Of a stretch of 64,000 nucleotides of DNA, positions 1 to 8,138 are shown in pieces (the stretch's first letter is position 1; the number at the start of each line of letters is the position of its first letter). The notes beneath the pieces were generated by a model. It did no database searches and was not told the origin of the DNA. It saw only the letters and a list, made by a program, of their open reading frames with translations. The stretch is taken from contig CAZGEG010000023.1 in the NCBI GenBank assembly GCA_964524835.1, positions 16,781 through 80,780 of the forward strand. The letters run 5' to 3'. The translations under genes and the position numbers were made by a program. Source of the stretch: JACRCG01 sp964524835. GTDB taxonomy: Bacteria > Desulfobacterota > Desulfuromonadia > Geobacterales > Pseudopelobacteraceae.

Positions 1-2
1 TA

Positions 3-269
3 CAGACCGCGAATAACGACCTGGACCAGGCAAATCAGCAGGTGCTGAGTGCTGTCAGCGATGTGGGCATGCGCAAGGCGAGGTTGGATAATGCCCTGTC
101 GTCCCAGGAGCGGAACAGCAACACGCTGAGGGCGATACATGATGGTATGCAGAATATTGACATGGCAGCGGCAGCGATTGCCCTGACACAGCAGAAGACC
201 GCTTTTGACGCCGCCCTCGCCGCCACTGCCAAGATAATGCCGTTGTCGCTGCTGGACTACATGCGCTGA
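3..269 (+). CDS. flgL: Flagellar hook-associated protein 3 (FlgL), C-terminal fragment
   Basis: Only the last 88 codons lie in the window; the frame is open from base 3 and stops at TGA 267-269. The peptide has the helical heptad pattern of the flagellin-like C-terminus (DLDQANQQVLSAVSDVG, then ALSSQERNSNTLRAIHDG) and ends in TQQKTAFDAALAATAKIMPLSLLDYMR-type sequence, typical of FlgL/flagellin D0 helices. FlgL forms the hook-filament junction together with FlgK and is exported through the flagellar type III apparatus. Flagellin itself is the main alternative, but the SLLDYMR-type ending favours FlgL. The true start is outside the window. Confidence 0.8.
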   Translation, partial: QTANNDLDQANQQVLSAVSDVGMRKARLDNALSSQERNSNTLRAIHDGMQNIDMAAAAIALTQQKTAFDAALAATAKIMPLSLLDYMR

Positions 270-292
270 CAGGCGAAGCCATAGCTATGCGT

Positions 293-322
293 AACGGCGG
301 GCCGCTCATGCCCGCCGTTTTT
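293..322 (+). terminator. Rho-independent terminator after flgL
   Basis: A perfect 9-bp stem (AACGGCGGG / CCCGCCGTT) with a 9-base loop runs into TTTTT, 24 bases after the flgL stop. It closes the flagellar transcription unit before the MATE gene. Confidence 0.85.
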
Positions 323-386
323 ATTCAATTCCTGAAAAAGTTCGGGAACAGAGTCTGCCCGAGCATCCCGGAGTGTTTCCACCCCC

Positions 387-1739
387 ATGCCGTTTCCCTT
401 CACCACAAACATCTCAGCACACCGGAAACCGGTTTCCATACGCCGCAACGTCCTTCAACTCTCACTCCCGGTACTGCTCTCATCTCTGTTTCAACGGCTG
501 GTATCGATTGTCGACGTCTTTCTGACCGGCGGCCTGGGAGCCTCCGCCATTGCGGCTACCGGTCTCGGCCAGCTCCTGATGGTCACGACGATGACGGTTT
601 TCTGGGGTTTGTCCACCGGTGTAACGGTCGTGATTTCGCATCTCTGGGGTGCCGGAAGGCGTGAAGATGCCGGACGGGCGGCTTATGTGGCGTGCCTGGC
701 CGGCCTGGCCATGACAGTGGTCTGCTCGCTGGCCGGTTCCCGCTGGGGAGGTGACATCGCCCGGTTGATGGGGGCGGCGCCGGATGTTCAGGGGTTGGCC
801 GCCGAATACATCCGGCTGGTGTTTCTCTGGATGGTCTGGACGACCGGTCTGAACCTCCTCTCGGCCATCATGCATGGCACCGGCGATACCCGCACCCCTA
901 TGGAGGCCATCATCCTGGTCAACATCCTCCACGTGCTGCTGGCCTGGCCGTTGATTTACGGGAAATGGGGCATGCCGGCGCTGGGGGTCAAGGGGGCGGC
1001 TATCGCCATCAACAGCTCCGAGTTCGTCGGCTTCGCCTACCTGCTGATTCAGGCCCTGCGCAAACGATATATATCCTTCGGCCGTCCCGATTTCGCCCTC
1101 TTCGGGAAAATCTGGAAAATAGGGTGGCCGGTGGCGCTGGAGCGGGTCGCCCAGCAGAGCGGCCAGCTGTTCTACTCCAGCTTCATCATCGCCTACGGCA
1201 CAGCCGCCTACGCCGCGCACCAGATCGGTTTGTCAATAGAATCGCTCTCGTTTATGCCGGGAGCCGGCATGGGGATCGCCGCAGCGACACTGATGGGGCA
1301 ATCGCTGGGGGCCGGCAAGATCCGCCGTGCCCGGATCAGCCACAATGAGGCGCTGCGTCTGGCGGTCGGCGTGATGACCGTCATGGCGCTGCTCTTCTTC
1401 TTCGCCCCGCACCTGCTGATAGGGCTCTTCAGCAACGACCCGGACGTGATCGAGAAGGGGAGCATGTTCCTGAAGATGGTAGCCTTCGCCCAGGTGCCGC
1501 TGGCGATCTCGTTCGTCTACGCCGGCAGCCTGCGCGGCACCGGCGATACGTTTTACGTCTTCATCGTTACGCTGGTTGCCATGTGGGGGATACGGGTGGC
1601 GTTGTCGTGGGTGGCGGCGAGCTGGCTGCATCTCTCGCTCTATGCGGTGTGGGCGGTCTTCCTGATCGATTGGTACTTCCGCGGGGCGGCTTTTGCGTGG
1701 CGGTATCACCGGCGGGATTTGCACGGGATCGTGCTGTGA
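387..1739 (+). CDS. MATE family multidrug/cation antiporter
   Basis: The 450-residue product has the length and about twelve hydrophobic segments of the MATE (NorM/DinF-like) family of inner-membrane Na+- or H+-coupled exporters. After a short polar N-terminus (residues 1-20) comes the first MatE repeat (LQLSLPVLLSSLFQRLVSIVD), and a second begins near residue 240 (GWPVALERVAQQSGQLFYS). Two AAATLMGQSLGAG/ATGLGQLLM-like segments and two HGTGDTRTP / RGTGDTFYV loops reflect the internal duplication. The Shine-Dalgarno is poor (GGAG about 13 bases upstream), so a slightly different start is possible. It stands alone between the flgL terminator and a convergent gene. The substrate cannot be told from sequence. 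Confidence 0.88.
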   Translation: MPFPFTTNISAHRKPVSIRRNVLQLSLPVLLSSLFQRLVSIVDVFLTGGLGASAIAATGLGQLLMVTTMTVFWGLSTGVTVVISHLWGAGRREDAGRAAYVACLAGLAMTVVCSLAGSRWGGDIARLMGAAPDVQGLAAEYIRLVFLWMVWTTGLNLLSAIMHGTGDTRTPMEAIILVNILHVLLAWPLIYGKWGMPALGVKGAAIAINSSEFVGFAYLLIQALRKRYISFGRPDFALFGKIWKIGWPVALERVAQQSGQLFYSSFIIAYGTAAYAAHQIGLSIESLSFMPGAGMGIAAATLMGQSLGAGKIRRARISHNEALRLAVGVMTVMALLFFFAPHLLIGLFSNDPDVIEKGSMFLKMVAFAQVPLAISFVYAGSLRGTGDTFYVFIVTLVAMWGIRVALSWVAASWLHLSLYAVWAVFLIDWYFRGAAFAWRYHRRDLHGIVL

Positions 1740-1746
1740 ACAGTTG

Positions 1747-1767
1747 CGGGGGTCTTGTTTACCCCCG
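1747..1767. terminator. Hairpin between convergent genes
   Basis: CGGGGGT and ACCCCCG pair across a 7-base loop between the MATE stop and the stop of the convergent flavin-binding gene, which it overlaps. There is no clear U-tract on either strand, so it may only slow polymerase or protect 3' ends. Confidence 0.35.
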
Positions 1768-2235
1768 ATTACTCTTATTCTTTGAACACTTGCCGGTCAT
1801 TTCCGTCAGCGGAATTTCCCAGACCCGCACCCGGTCGACACCCGTTTCGGGAAAAGCCCACTCCCTGTCGGAGTAGTGCGCCATGACGGCCTGGAGCCCC
1901 TTGAGTTTTCCGTCCTGATCCGTGACCTCACTAATTCTGCCGCGGGCAACGACCGAGCAGAAGGAAAACGACCATACGCAGGCCTCGGTCCCGCCGTCCA
2001 CAACTTCGACGTCGCATTCAAAGGCGAGGCGTGCTGCCGGGTTCTTCACCATGATGTCGATCTTCTTCCCGTTACCTGCCGTGTGGATGTAGATGGAATC
2101 CCCGTCGCGACCGAACGACAGCGGGACCAGGTACGGTTCGCCGTCCGCCGCCAGGGCCAGGTGGCAGTACGGTGCCCGGTCGATGATCCGGAACATCTCA
2201 TCCTGATCCGTTATTTCCCTGTCACTTCTTCTCAT
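1759..2235 (-). CDS. Pyridoxamine 5'-phosphate oxidase-like flavin-binding protein
   Basis: A 158-residue split-barrel protein of the PNPOx-like group that includes NimA nitroimidazole-resistance reductases and heme/FMN-binding proteins. The family signature is the N-terminal YCHLALAADGEPYLVPLSFG strand pair, followed by IYIHTAGNGKKIDIM (phosphate-binding region) and NPAARLAFECD. A good ribosome-binding site (AGGTGGGG) precedes the ATG. It starts 22 bases after the uvrD stop on the same strand, so the two are probably co-transcribed, although no functional link is evident. It probably binds FMN or F420/heme as a small cytosolic redox or detoxification protein; the exact substrate is unknown. 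Confidence 0.8.
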   Translation of the reverse strand: MRRSDREITDQDEMFRIIDRAPYCHLALAADGEPYLVPLSFGRDGDSIYIHTAGNGKKIDIMVKNPAARLAFECDVEVVDGGTEACVWSFSFCSVVARGRISEVTDQDGKLKGLQAVMAHYSDREWAFPETGVDRVRVWEIPLTEMTGKCSKNKSNRG

Positions 2236-2257
2236 AACACCCCACCTTTCGCGTTCT

Positions 2258-4543
2258 TTATGCCCGTTCCAGACCGGCGAACCGCAACATCAGTTTTTTC
2301 GGGCCGACCGAATTGAACCAGACGACAACCTTCTGCCCGTCACCCTCCCCTTCGACTTTCCTGACCGTGCCGACACCGAACTTGCCGTGGCGCACCTTCA
2401 TGCCGATGTAGACCCCATCCCCCTCGTCGGACGGTTCGGGAATCATTTCAATATCGTCCGTAAAGGCTCCGGCTATGGCGGAGAGGTTGTGGGCCGGAGC
2501 GGTGCCTGCGGTGCGGAATGGTGGCGCGGCGTCGTGCCGCATCCGTCCGGCAGCGCTGAAGTGACTCCTCTCGGCAGCGGATGGGTAGGGGGTGGCGAAC
2601 GGTGCACCGCCGGAGTCTCCACCACCGTCGTCCAGCAATTCCGGCGGGATGTCCTTCAGGAAGCGCGACGGCGGGTTGCACTGCTCCTGGCCGAACAGGT
2701 ATCGCTTCCGGGCGTTCAGCAGGTAGAGCCTCTCTCTGGCGCGGGTCATGCCGACGTAGCAGAGGCGCCGCTCCTCCTCCATGCCATCCAGGTCGTCCAG
2801 GGAGCGGGCGTGGGGAAAGAGGCGCTCCTCCATGCCGAGCATGAACACCGCCTTGAACTCCAGTCCCTTGGCGGCGTGCAGGGTCATCAGGGTGACCGAC
2901 GGCTGGCCGGCCTCACCCTGTTCCAGGTCGGAAACCAGCGATACCTGCTCCAGGAACTCTGACAGCCCCGCTTCGGGATTCTTCTCGCTGAACTCCTCGA
3001 TCGCCGCCAGCAGCTGCTCCAGGTTCTCCAGCCGCTCGGCGTCCTCTTCATCGCGGCTGCTCTTCAACCGGTCCAGGTAGCCGCTCCCCTGCATGACAGA
3101 GCGGGCCAACCCCGCCAGGCTGCCGGCGGCGGTTTCGCGAAAGCCTTCCAGCAACCCGGCAAAGGCGGTTACCTTGCCGCGAGCACCGGCGGCCAGCAAG
3201 CCGTCTCTGGTGGCATCCTGCAGGGCATCGAAAAAGGTGCCCCCCTGCCGGGCCGCCTGCGCGGAGATCTTGTCCACCGTCGTGGTGCCGATCCCCCGGG
3301 GAGGGACGTTGATGATCCGCTTCAGCGACACCTCGTCGGCCGGGTTGTCCAGCACTCGCAGGTAGGCGAGGATGTCCTTCACCTCCATGCGGGAATAGAA
3401 ACGGACGCCGCCGACGATGTGGTAGGGGAGGGCGTTGCCGACCAGCGCCTCCTCGATCAGGCGGGATTGGGCGTTGGTGCGGTAGAACACCGCCATCTCC
3501 TCCAGCGGCATGGAGCTGTTTTTGAGGCGCACGATCTCGCGGGTGACGAAGCGGGCTTCCTCCCGGTCGGATTCGACCCGTTCATAGCGGATCTTCTCGC
3601 CGGCCGGGTTTTCGGTCCAGAGCGTCTTCCCCTTGCGCCCGAAGTTCTGTTTGACGACTGCGCCGGCCGCCGCCAGGATGGTGGCGGTGGAGCGGTAGTT
3701 CTGCTCCAGCCGGATGATCTTGACGCCGGGGAAATCCTTCTCGAATTCGAGGATGTTGCGGATGTCGGCTCCGCGCCAGGAATAGATCGACTGGTCGTCG
3801 TCTCCCACCACGCAGAGGTTCTTGCGCTCTCCCGCCAGCAGCCGGATCAGGTTGTACTGCACCGGGTTGGTATCCTGGTATTCGTCCACCAGCAGCCACT
3901 GGAAGCGCTCCCGGTAATGGCTGCCGACCTCGGGAAAGCGTGACAGCAGGCGCACGGTCTGGATCATCATGTCGCCGAAATCGAGGGCGTTGCACTTTTT
4001 AAGGCGCTCCTGGTAGGTGGCGTAGATCTCGACGACCTTCTGGTTGTAGACATCGCCGGGGGGGATCGAGCCGATATCCTCCGGGAAGAGGCCGCGGTTC
4101 TTGAAATCGTCGATCCGGCCGGAGACCGCCTTGACGTCGAAGCGCTTGTCGTCCAGGTCCAGGTCGGCGATGACATCCTTCAGCAGCCGGTCGCTGTCGC
4201 GGTCGTCATAGATGGCGAACGAGGAGTGGAAGCCGAGGTGGTGGATGTCGCGGCGCAGGATACGGCCGCAGGCGGCGTGGAACGTGGAAATGAGCGGCAG
4301 GTCGCCGCCCCCCAGCAGCCTGCCGACCCGCTCGGCCATCTCCCGGGCCGCCTTGTTGGTGAAGGTCACCGCCAGGATGTTCCAGGGGCGCACCCCCCGC
4401 TCGCGAATCAGGTAGGCGATCCGGTTGGTGATGACGCGGGTCTTGCCCGAGCCGGCACCGGCCAGGATCAGCAGCGGCCCTTCGCCGTGCAGCACGGCTT
4501 CTTTCTGGGGGGGGTTGAGGTGGGAAAGCAGGTTTATTGTCAT
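2258..4543 (-). CDS. uvrD: UvrD/PcrA-family 3'-5' DNA helicase
   Basis: A 761-residue superfamily 1A helicase. The Q-motif region (LNPPQKEAVLHGEGPLLILA) is followed by Walker A GAGSGKT at residues 29-35, motif Ia AVTFTNKAAREMAERV, Walker B LLVDEYQD, motif III VVGDDDQSIYSWRGA, motif IV RLEQNYRS, motif V LMTLHAAKGLEF and motif VI VGMTRARERLYL. The C-terminal tail carries the Tudor-like GMKVRHGKFGVGTV segment that in PcrA/UvrD contacts RNA polymerase. It unwinds DNA in nucleotide excision and mismatch repair and clears replication or transcription blocks. Length and motif set are normal. PcrA and UvrD cannot be separated confidently by eye. Confidence 0.93.
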   Translation of the reverse strand: MTINLLSHLNPPQKEAVLHGEGPLLILAGAGSGKTRVITNRIAYLIRERGVRPWNILAVTFTNKAAREMAERVGRLLGGGDLPLISTFHAACGRILRRDIHHLGFHSSFAIYDDRDSDRLLKDVIADLDLDDKRFDVKAVSGRIDDFKNRGLFPEDIGSIPPGDVYNQKVVEIYATYQERLKKCNALDFGDMMIQTVRLLSRFPEVGSHYRERFQWLLVDEYQDTNPVQYNLIRLLAGERKNLCVVGDDDQSIYSWRGADIRNILEFEKDFPGVKIIRLEQNYRSTATILAAAGAVVKQNFGRKGKTLWTENPAGEKIRYERVESDREEARFVTREIVRLKNSSMPLEEMAVFYRTNAQSRLIEEALVGNALPYHIVGGVRFYSRMEVKDILAYLRVLDNPADEVSLKRIINVPPRGIGTTTVDKISAQAARQGGTFFDALQDATRDGLLAAGARGKVTAFAGLLEGFRETAAGSLAGLARSVMQGSGYLDRLKSSRDEEDAERLENLEQLLAAIEEFSEKNPEAGLSEFLEQVSLVSDLEQGEAGQPSVTLMTLHAAKGLEFKAVFMLGMEERLFPHARSLDDLDGMEEERRLCYVGMTRARERLYLLNARKRYLFGQEQCNPPSRFLKDIPPELLDDGGGDSGGAPFATPYPSAAERSHFSAAGRMRHDAAPPFRTAGTAPAHNLSAIAGAFTDDIEMIPEPSDEGDGVYIGMKVRHGKFGVGTVRKVEGEGDGQKVVVWFNSVGPKKLMLRFAGLERA

Positions 4544-4584
4544 GGGAATGTAGTTTGATCCTTCGTTGTCTTACGCTCTGGTCG

Positions 4585-4911
4585 CTAGCCGACGCGCAGT
4601 TTTTTCGTGCGTCCGGTTGGGAGAGTCTTTGAACGTGGTGGAGTTTCAACAAGGCGGCCACTTACGTATTTATGCAGGACACTGGCGATCAGCGTCTGGT
4701 AGGGCATGCCTTCTTCTGCCGCCCTCGTCTGGACATCCTCAAGGTCCCGGGAAGAAAGACGGATGTTGATTCGCTTGTCTTTAGTCAGTGTAGCGGCAGC
4801 ACTTGCCGCGTAACGGGCGATCTCGTCCGTGAGATTCGGTACGGACTGCCACTCTCCCTTTTCGAAGGAGGTAAGGATATCCTCTTCATACTTAACATCT
4901 TTAGCTTTCAT
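4585..4911 (-). CDS. brnA: BrnA/CopG-like antitoxin
   Basis: A 108-residue protein with an acidic N-terminus (KYEEDILTSFEKGEWQS, typical of the toxin-binding part of BrnA-type antitoxins) and a ribbon-helix-helix-like segment RINIRLSSRDLEDVQTRAAEEGMPYQTLIASVLHKYV at about residues 48-84, expected to bind operator DNA as a dimer. The tail is basic. It overlaps the upstream toxin by 11 bases, and toxin-before-antitoxin order fits brnTA modules. Autorepression by the complex is expected from the family; no clear operator palindrome was seen upstream. Function is inferred from the domain and the partner. Confidence 0.72.
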   Translation of the reverse strand: MKAKDVKYEEDILTSFEKGEWQSVPNLTDEIARYAASAAATLTKDKRINIRLSSRDLEDVQTRAAEEGMPYQTLIASVLHKYVSGRLVETPPRSKTLPTGRTKKLRVG

Positions 4912-5191
4912 GGCTTGTTACCTCAACTAGATATTTCTTAGTGGCTATCCGACTTGGTATTATCGTCTTCAGAAAAATTTCTTTGTCAGTCTCGATGAAT
5001 GGGACCAGGTAGGCATAACCGCGTATTCGAACGACATAAATGCTCTGATTCGGATATTGCTCGGTGTTCGGATGCATAACAACATCGAGAAGCGCACCAT
5101 GAGACATGGCCGCCAGAACTTCCTCAAAAGACACTCCCCGTTCCAATTTGAGGCGGATATTCTTTTCGGTATTCCAATTGATGGGCTTCAT
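4901..5191 (-). CDS. brnT: BrnT-like toxin of a type II toxin-antitoxin pair
   Basis: The product from the internal ATG at 5191 is 96 residues, the usual size for BrnT/DUF4258-like RNase toxins. A longer in-frame start at 5320 would add 43 low-complexity polar residues and is less likely. The core reads INWNTEKNIRLKLERGVSFEEVL, then LLDVVMHPN, IYVVRIRGYAYLVPFIE and a basic IIPSRIATKKYL end, the pattern of small ribonuclease toxins with the antitoxin gene immediately downstream (11-base overlap). It would inhibit translation by mRNA cleavage when freed from the antitoxin. Subfamily assignment is by eye. No strong Shine-Dalgarno precedes 5191, consistent with weak toxin translation. Confidence 0.65.
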   Translation of the reverse strand: MKPINWNTEKNIRLKLERGVSFEEVLAAMSHGALLDVVMHPNTEQYPNQSIYVVRIRGYAYLVPFIETDKEIFLKTIIPSRIATKKYLVEVTSHES

Positions 5192-5434
5192 AATGCGATC
5201 ATAGCCAAAAGTGTGCCTTTTGTCTTCATCTATTGTTTCGTTCAACGGAGATGGGTTTGACTGCCGGTTTTTCGGGCGGGTCGTAAGCATTGTAGGAAGC
5301 TCGTTTTCCGCATCTTTCAATCTTTCAGTCCCCAGAGGACGCTATACGTCATTGACACAGTTGCTGCAAGTGGGAATTTAAAATCGAGGTAAGAGTTCAG
5401 CCTGCTGCGTGGAGCGAAATATTTGAGAAGAATC

Positions 5435-6124
5435 CTATTTATTCATGTAGGCAACAATGCTCTCGACATGGATGGCAGTCGTATTCAAAAACGGGATGTC
5501 GAATTCGCTTTTGTCGAGGATCAACGGCAATTCCGTGCAGCCGAGGATTACCCCGTCGATCCCATCCGCGGCTATCATACGTTCGATAACCGCCAGCAGT
5601 CCTTTTCTCGTCTCGACAGTAAAAATCCCGAGCTCAATTTCGGTCATCAGCTTGTCATGGATATAGTCCTGATCAGCTGTTGGAGGCACTACCACTGATA
5701 TACCCTGTTCTAAGAATGGAGGGGAAAAGAAGTTGGCCTGCATGGAGAACTTTGTCCCCAACAGCCCTACTTTCCTCAACCCCAGTTCCTTTGCTTTATT
5801 GCCTGTCGCCGTGACAATGCTCAGCAAGGGGATTGGTGATTTTGCCTGGACTTCGTCAAAAACGATATGCGGCGTGTTGGCTGATATTACGGCGAAATCC
5901 GCGCCGGCCCGATGCAGCGCCTTGATCTTTGCGACCAGCAGATAAATAAGGCTGCTCCATTCCTGCCTGGAGACGAGCGCGAGCACTTCTTCGATATTGA
6001 CGCTATAAATGATAATTTCCGGGGCCGCTAAACTCCCCTCCGTCCTGAACGCCTCGATTATGCTTTTATAGTAATCGACCGTTGATTCCGGGCCAAGACC
6101 GCCGATAATGCCGATTTGTTTCAC
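5435..6124 (-). CDS. Aspartate/glutamate racemase family protein with altered first catalytic site
   Basis: A 229-residue protein starting MKQIGIIGGLGPESTVDYYK, the hallmark of the aspartate racemase/YgeA group. The second catalytic cysteine is present in GCTELPLIL (Cys196). The first position, normally Cys (or Thr in YgeA-like enzymes) before NT, is Ala82 in ISANTPHIVFDEV. Two-base racemization normally needs both residues, so the enzyme may have different chemistry (one-base isomerase or lyase-like) or use another residue. The family is cofactor-independent and cytosolic. It is transcribed away from the adjacent sigma-54 regulator with a 255-bp gap. A -24/-12-like sequence in that gap is one base short in spacing and probably inactive. 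Confidence 0.75.
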   Translation of the reverse strand: MKQIGIIGGLGPESTVDYYKSIIEAFRTEGSLAAPEIIIYSVNIEEVLALVSRQEWSSLIYLLVAKIKALHRAGADFAVISANTPHIVFDEVQAKSPIPLLSIVTATGNKAKELGLRKVGLLGTKFSMQANFFSPPFLEQGISVVVPPTADQDYIHDKLMTEIELGIFTVETRKGLLAVIERMIAADGIDGVILGCTELPLILDKSEFDIPFLNTTAIHVESIVAYMNK

Positions 6125-6340
6125 GGTGGTACTCCTGTTTTAGATGGTTTTGCTGGAGAAATGCGTACTTGTCAATTCGGTATTGACCGGAATCTCAGTC
6201 GATGGCCTTGAGTCCACTTTCCCCGCCGCTGAATATGACGCGATTTGCATTATCGTGCCACTTATAATGGGCGCGCAAGCAATATTTGCTATCCAATTAT
6301 TGCATTCGATGATGCGAGGTTGTACATAATGGTATGAATT

Positions 6341-6364
6341 GTTCCGTGCCGGCACAATCGGAAC
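6341..6364. promoter_or_regulatory. Nested inverted repeat just upstream of the regulator gene
   Basis: GTTCCG and CGGAAC form an outer inverted repeat around a 10-bp palindrome GTGCCGGCAC. The element ends 5 bases before the ribosome-binding site of the sigma-54 regulator. It could be an autoregulatory operator or a 5'-leader hairpin; it does not match the TTCCA-N6-TGGAA boxes downstream. Confidence 0.3.
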
Positions 6365-6379
6365 CATCCGGAGGGGTTG

Positions 6380-7810
6380 ATGATCATACATAAAAACGGC
6401 CGGGTCCATAACCTGCTGCGCTCGCTTTACCGGAGGGCGGAGCAGGCGGAAAAAGACCGGCTCATGCTGGAGGATGCGCTGGGGCATGCGTACGAGGGGC
6501 TCCTGATTACCGATGCCGACGGCATCATTCTCAAGGTCAACGAGGCTTACGCCCGCTTCCTGGAAACTACTATTGACAAGCTGGTCGGCAGGCACGTCAC
6601 CGAGGTGATCGAGAACACCCGCATGCACTTGGTGGCGAATAGCGGCGTGGCCGAGATCGCCCAGTTGCAGAAGATCAAGGGGCACGAGATGATCTGCAGC
6701 CGGATCCCGATCATCGAAGACGGCAAGGTCGTGGCGGTCGTCGGCAAGGTTATGTTCCAGAACATCGAAGACCTCTTCACCTTTACCGAGAACTTCAAGA
6801 AGCTCAAGAGCGAGCTGGAATTTTACAAGAGCGAATTGAGCAAACACCTGAGCGCCAAGTACTCCTTCAACCACATCGTCGGCATCAGCAGGGAGCTGGA
6901 GTGGGTCAAGGAGCTCGGCCGGAAGGTGGCCATGAGCACCACCACCGTCCTTTTGAAGGGGGAGAGCGGCACCGGCAAGGAGCTCTTTGCCCATGCGATC
7001 CACAACGAGAGCCACCGGAGGCTCGGCCCGTTTATCAAGGTCAACTGCGCCGCGATTCCGGAGACGCTCTTTGAATCCGAACTGTTCGGCTATCGGGAAG
7101 GGGCCTTTACCGGGGCGCAGAAAAAGGGGAAGAAGGGAAAGTTCGCCCTGGCCGACAAGGGGACGATCTTTCTGGACGAGATCAGCGAGCTGCCGCTGAC
7201 GATGCAGGTCAAACTGCTGCGGGTGCTCCAGGAAAAGGAGATCGAGCCGGTCGGCGCCGAGGGGTCGGAGGCGGTGGATGTGCGGATCATCGCCGCCTCC
7301 AACCGCGACCTGGAAACGCTGGTCAAGAGCGGCCTGTTCCGTCACGATCTCTATTACCGCCTCAACGTGGTCATGCTGGAAATCCCGCCGCTCCGGAGCC
7401 GCCGGGACGACATCCCGCTGCTGGTCCAGTTCCACCTCCGCCAGCTGGAGAAGGAGACCGGCATTCCGGTGGAAGGGGTCGAGCCGGATGTGGCCGAAAT
7501 CCTCAAGCAGCATGACTGGCCCGGCAACGTGCGGGAGCTGCGCAATGTGCTCGAACAGGCCCTCTATGTAAAAGTCGGCCCCACGATAACCCGGAATGAC
7601 ATCCCCGGCGCGCTGGTCAAAGGAGGCGGCACCGATTCGGCTCCGGAAAGCCCCCGCAGCCTGAAGTATATTACCCGGCTGGCCGAAGAGGAGGCGATCC
7701 GGATCGCCCTCCGCGAGGAAAAGGGGGACAGGCAGGCCGCCGCCGCCCGGCTCGGCATCAGCAAGTCTTCCCTGTACGCCAAGGTTGGCCAATACGATAT
7801 CGACGCCTGA
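6380..7810 (+). CDS. Sigma-54-dependent transcriptional activator (PAS-AAA+-Fis)
   Basis: The ATG at 6380 follows GGAGGGG at 6370-6376; a TTG at 6377 is also in frame. The 476-residue protein has an N-terminal PAS domain (about 28-130; DALGHAYEGLLITDADGIIL), a linker coiled coil (about 138-160), an AAA+ domain with Walker A GESGTGKE (194-201), the sigma-54-contacting loop GAFTGA (241-246), Walker B TIFLDEISE and the R-finger region, and a Fis-type helix-turn-helix at about 436-470 (GDRQAAAARLGISKSSLYAKV). There is no receiver domain, so it probably senses a ligand or redox signal through PAS. Directly downstream lie three TTCCA-N6-TGGAA boxes and a -24/-12 promoter for the ketone-body operon, its likely target. 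Confidence 0.92.
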   Translation: MIIHKNGRVHNLLRSLYRRAEQAEKDRLMLEDALGHAYEGLLITDADGIILKVNEAYARFLETTIDKLVGRHVTEVIENTRMHLVANSGVAEIAQLQKIKGHEMICSRIPIIEDGKVVAVVGKVMFQNIEDLFTFTENFKKLKSELEFYKSELSKHLSAKYSFNHIVGISRELEWVKELGRKVAMSTTTVLLKGESGTGKELFAHAIHNESHRRLGPFIKVNCAAIPETLFESELFGYREGAFTGAQKKGKKGKFALADKGTIFLDEISELPLTMQVKLLRVLQEKEIEPVGAEGSEAVDVRIIAASNRDLETLVKSGLFRHDLYYRLNVVMLEIPPLRSRRDDIPLLVQFHLRQLEKETGIPVEGVEPDVAEILKQHDWPGNVRELRNVLEQALYVKVGPTITRNDIPGALVKGGGTDSAPESPRSLKYITRLAEEEAIRIALREEKGDRQAAAARLGISKSSLYAKVGQYDIDA

Positions 7811-7826
7811 TAGTCTTTATCTGTGT

Positions 7827-7862
7827 TTCCATAAATATGGAATTATTTCCATATTTATGGAA
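7827..7862. promoter_or_regulatory. Tandem enhancer boxes TTCCA-N6-TGGAA (copies 1 and 2)
   Basis: Two perfect dyads, TTCCATAAATATGGAA (7827-7842) and TTCCATATTTATGGAA (7847-7862), have centres exactly 20 bp apart, about two helical turns. They lie about 240-275 bp upstream of the -24/-12 promoter at 8088, a normal enhancer distance for a sigma-54 activator. They begin 17 bases after the regulator stop codon. Confidence 0.75.
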
Positions 7863-7963
7863 TAAAGTCGTCTGCAATACAATATTACGTTACAAAACAG
7901 TTTATTAGCATTTGTCCTTCTGTTAGCCTTCCTCCGCAATGTCGCGTAAACGCCTCCAGTTTT

Positions 7964-7979
7964 TTCCAGAATTATGGAA
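7964..7979. promoter_or_regulatory. Enhancer box TTCCA-N6-TGGAA (copy 3)
   Basis: TTCCAGAATTATGGAA repeats the dyad of the tandem pair with a different 6-base centre, about 110-125 bp upstream of the -24 element. Conserved arms with a variable spacer support a protein-binding site rather than a simple repeat. Confidence 0.7.
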
Positions 7980-8087
7980 TATGAATAGACAGCCCCACTT
8001 CAAATTACCGCGTTATAGAACAGCTCGCAAATAAATAACCAAAATATACAGATAGTTACAAATAGCAATGAATGCCCGCCAAGATGG

Positions 8088-8103
8088 TGGCATGGCATTT
8101 GCT
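8088..8103 (+). promoter_or_regulatory. Sigma-54 (-24/-12) promoter of the usp-ABC-scoAB-atoB-bdhA unit
   Basis: TGGCATGGCATTTGCT matches the TGGCAC-N5-TTGCW consensus with correct GG-to-GC spacing and one mismatch (T for C at the sixth base). Predicted transcription start is near 8113, leaving a leader of about 25 bases before the ATG at 8139. The adjacent upstream gene encodes a sigma-54 activator. Confidence 0.82.
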
Positions 8104-8138
8104 ACATTTTGTATAAATCCGTTTTATTTGGAGTGGTC

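Noticed and set aside
6248..6262. Minus-strand TGGCACG...TGCA upstream of the racemase gene
   Set aside because: The GG-to-GC distance is one base short of the sigma-54 requirement, which normally abolishes activity.
6140..7792. 550-codon minus-strand frame opposite the sigma-54 regulator
   Set aside because: A codon-bias shadow; the plus-strand gene has every AAA+ and Fis motif.
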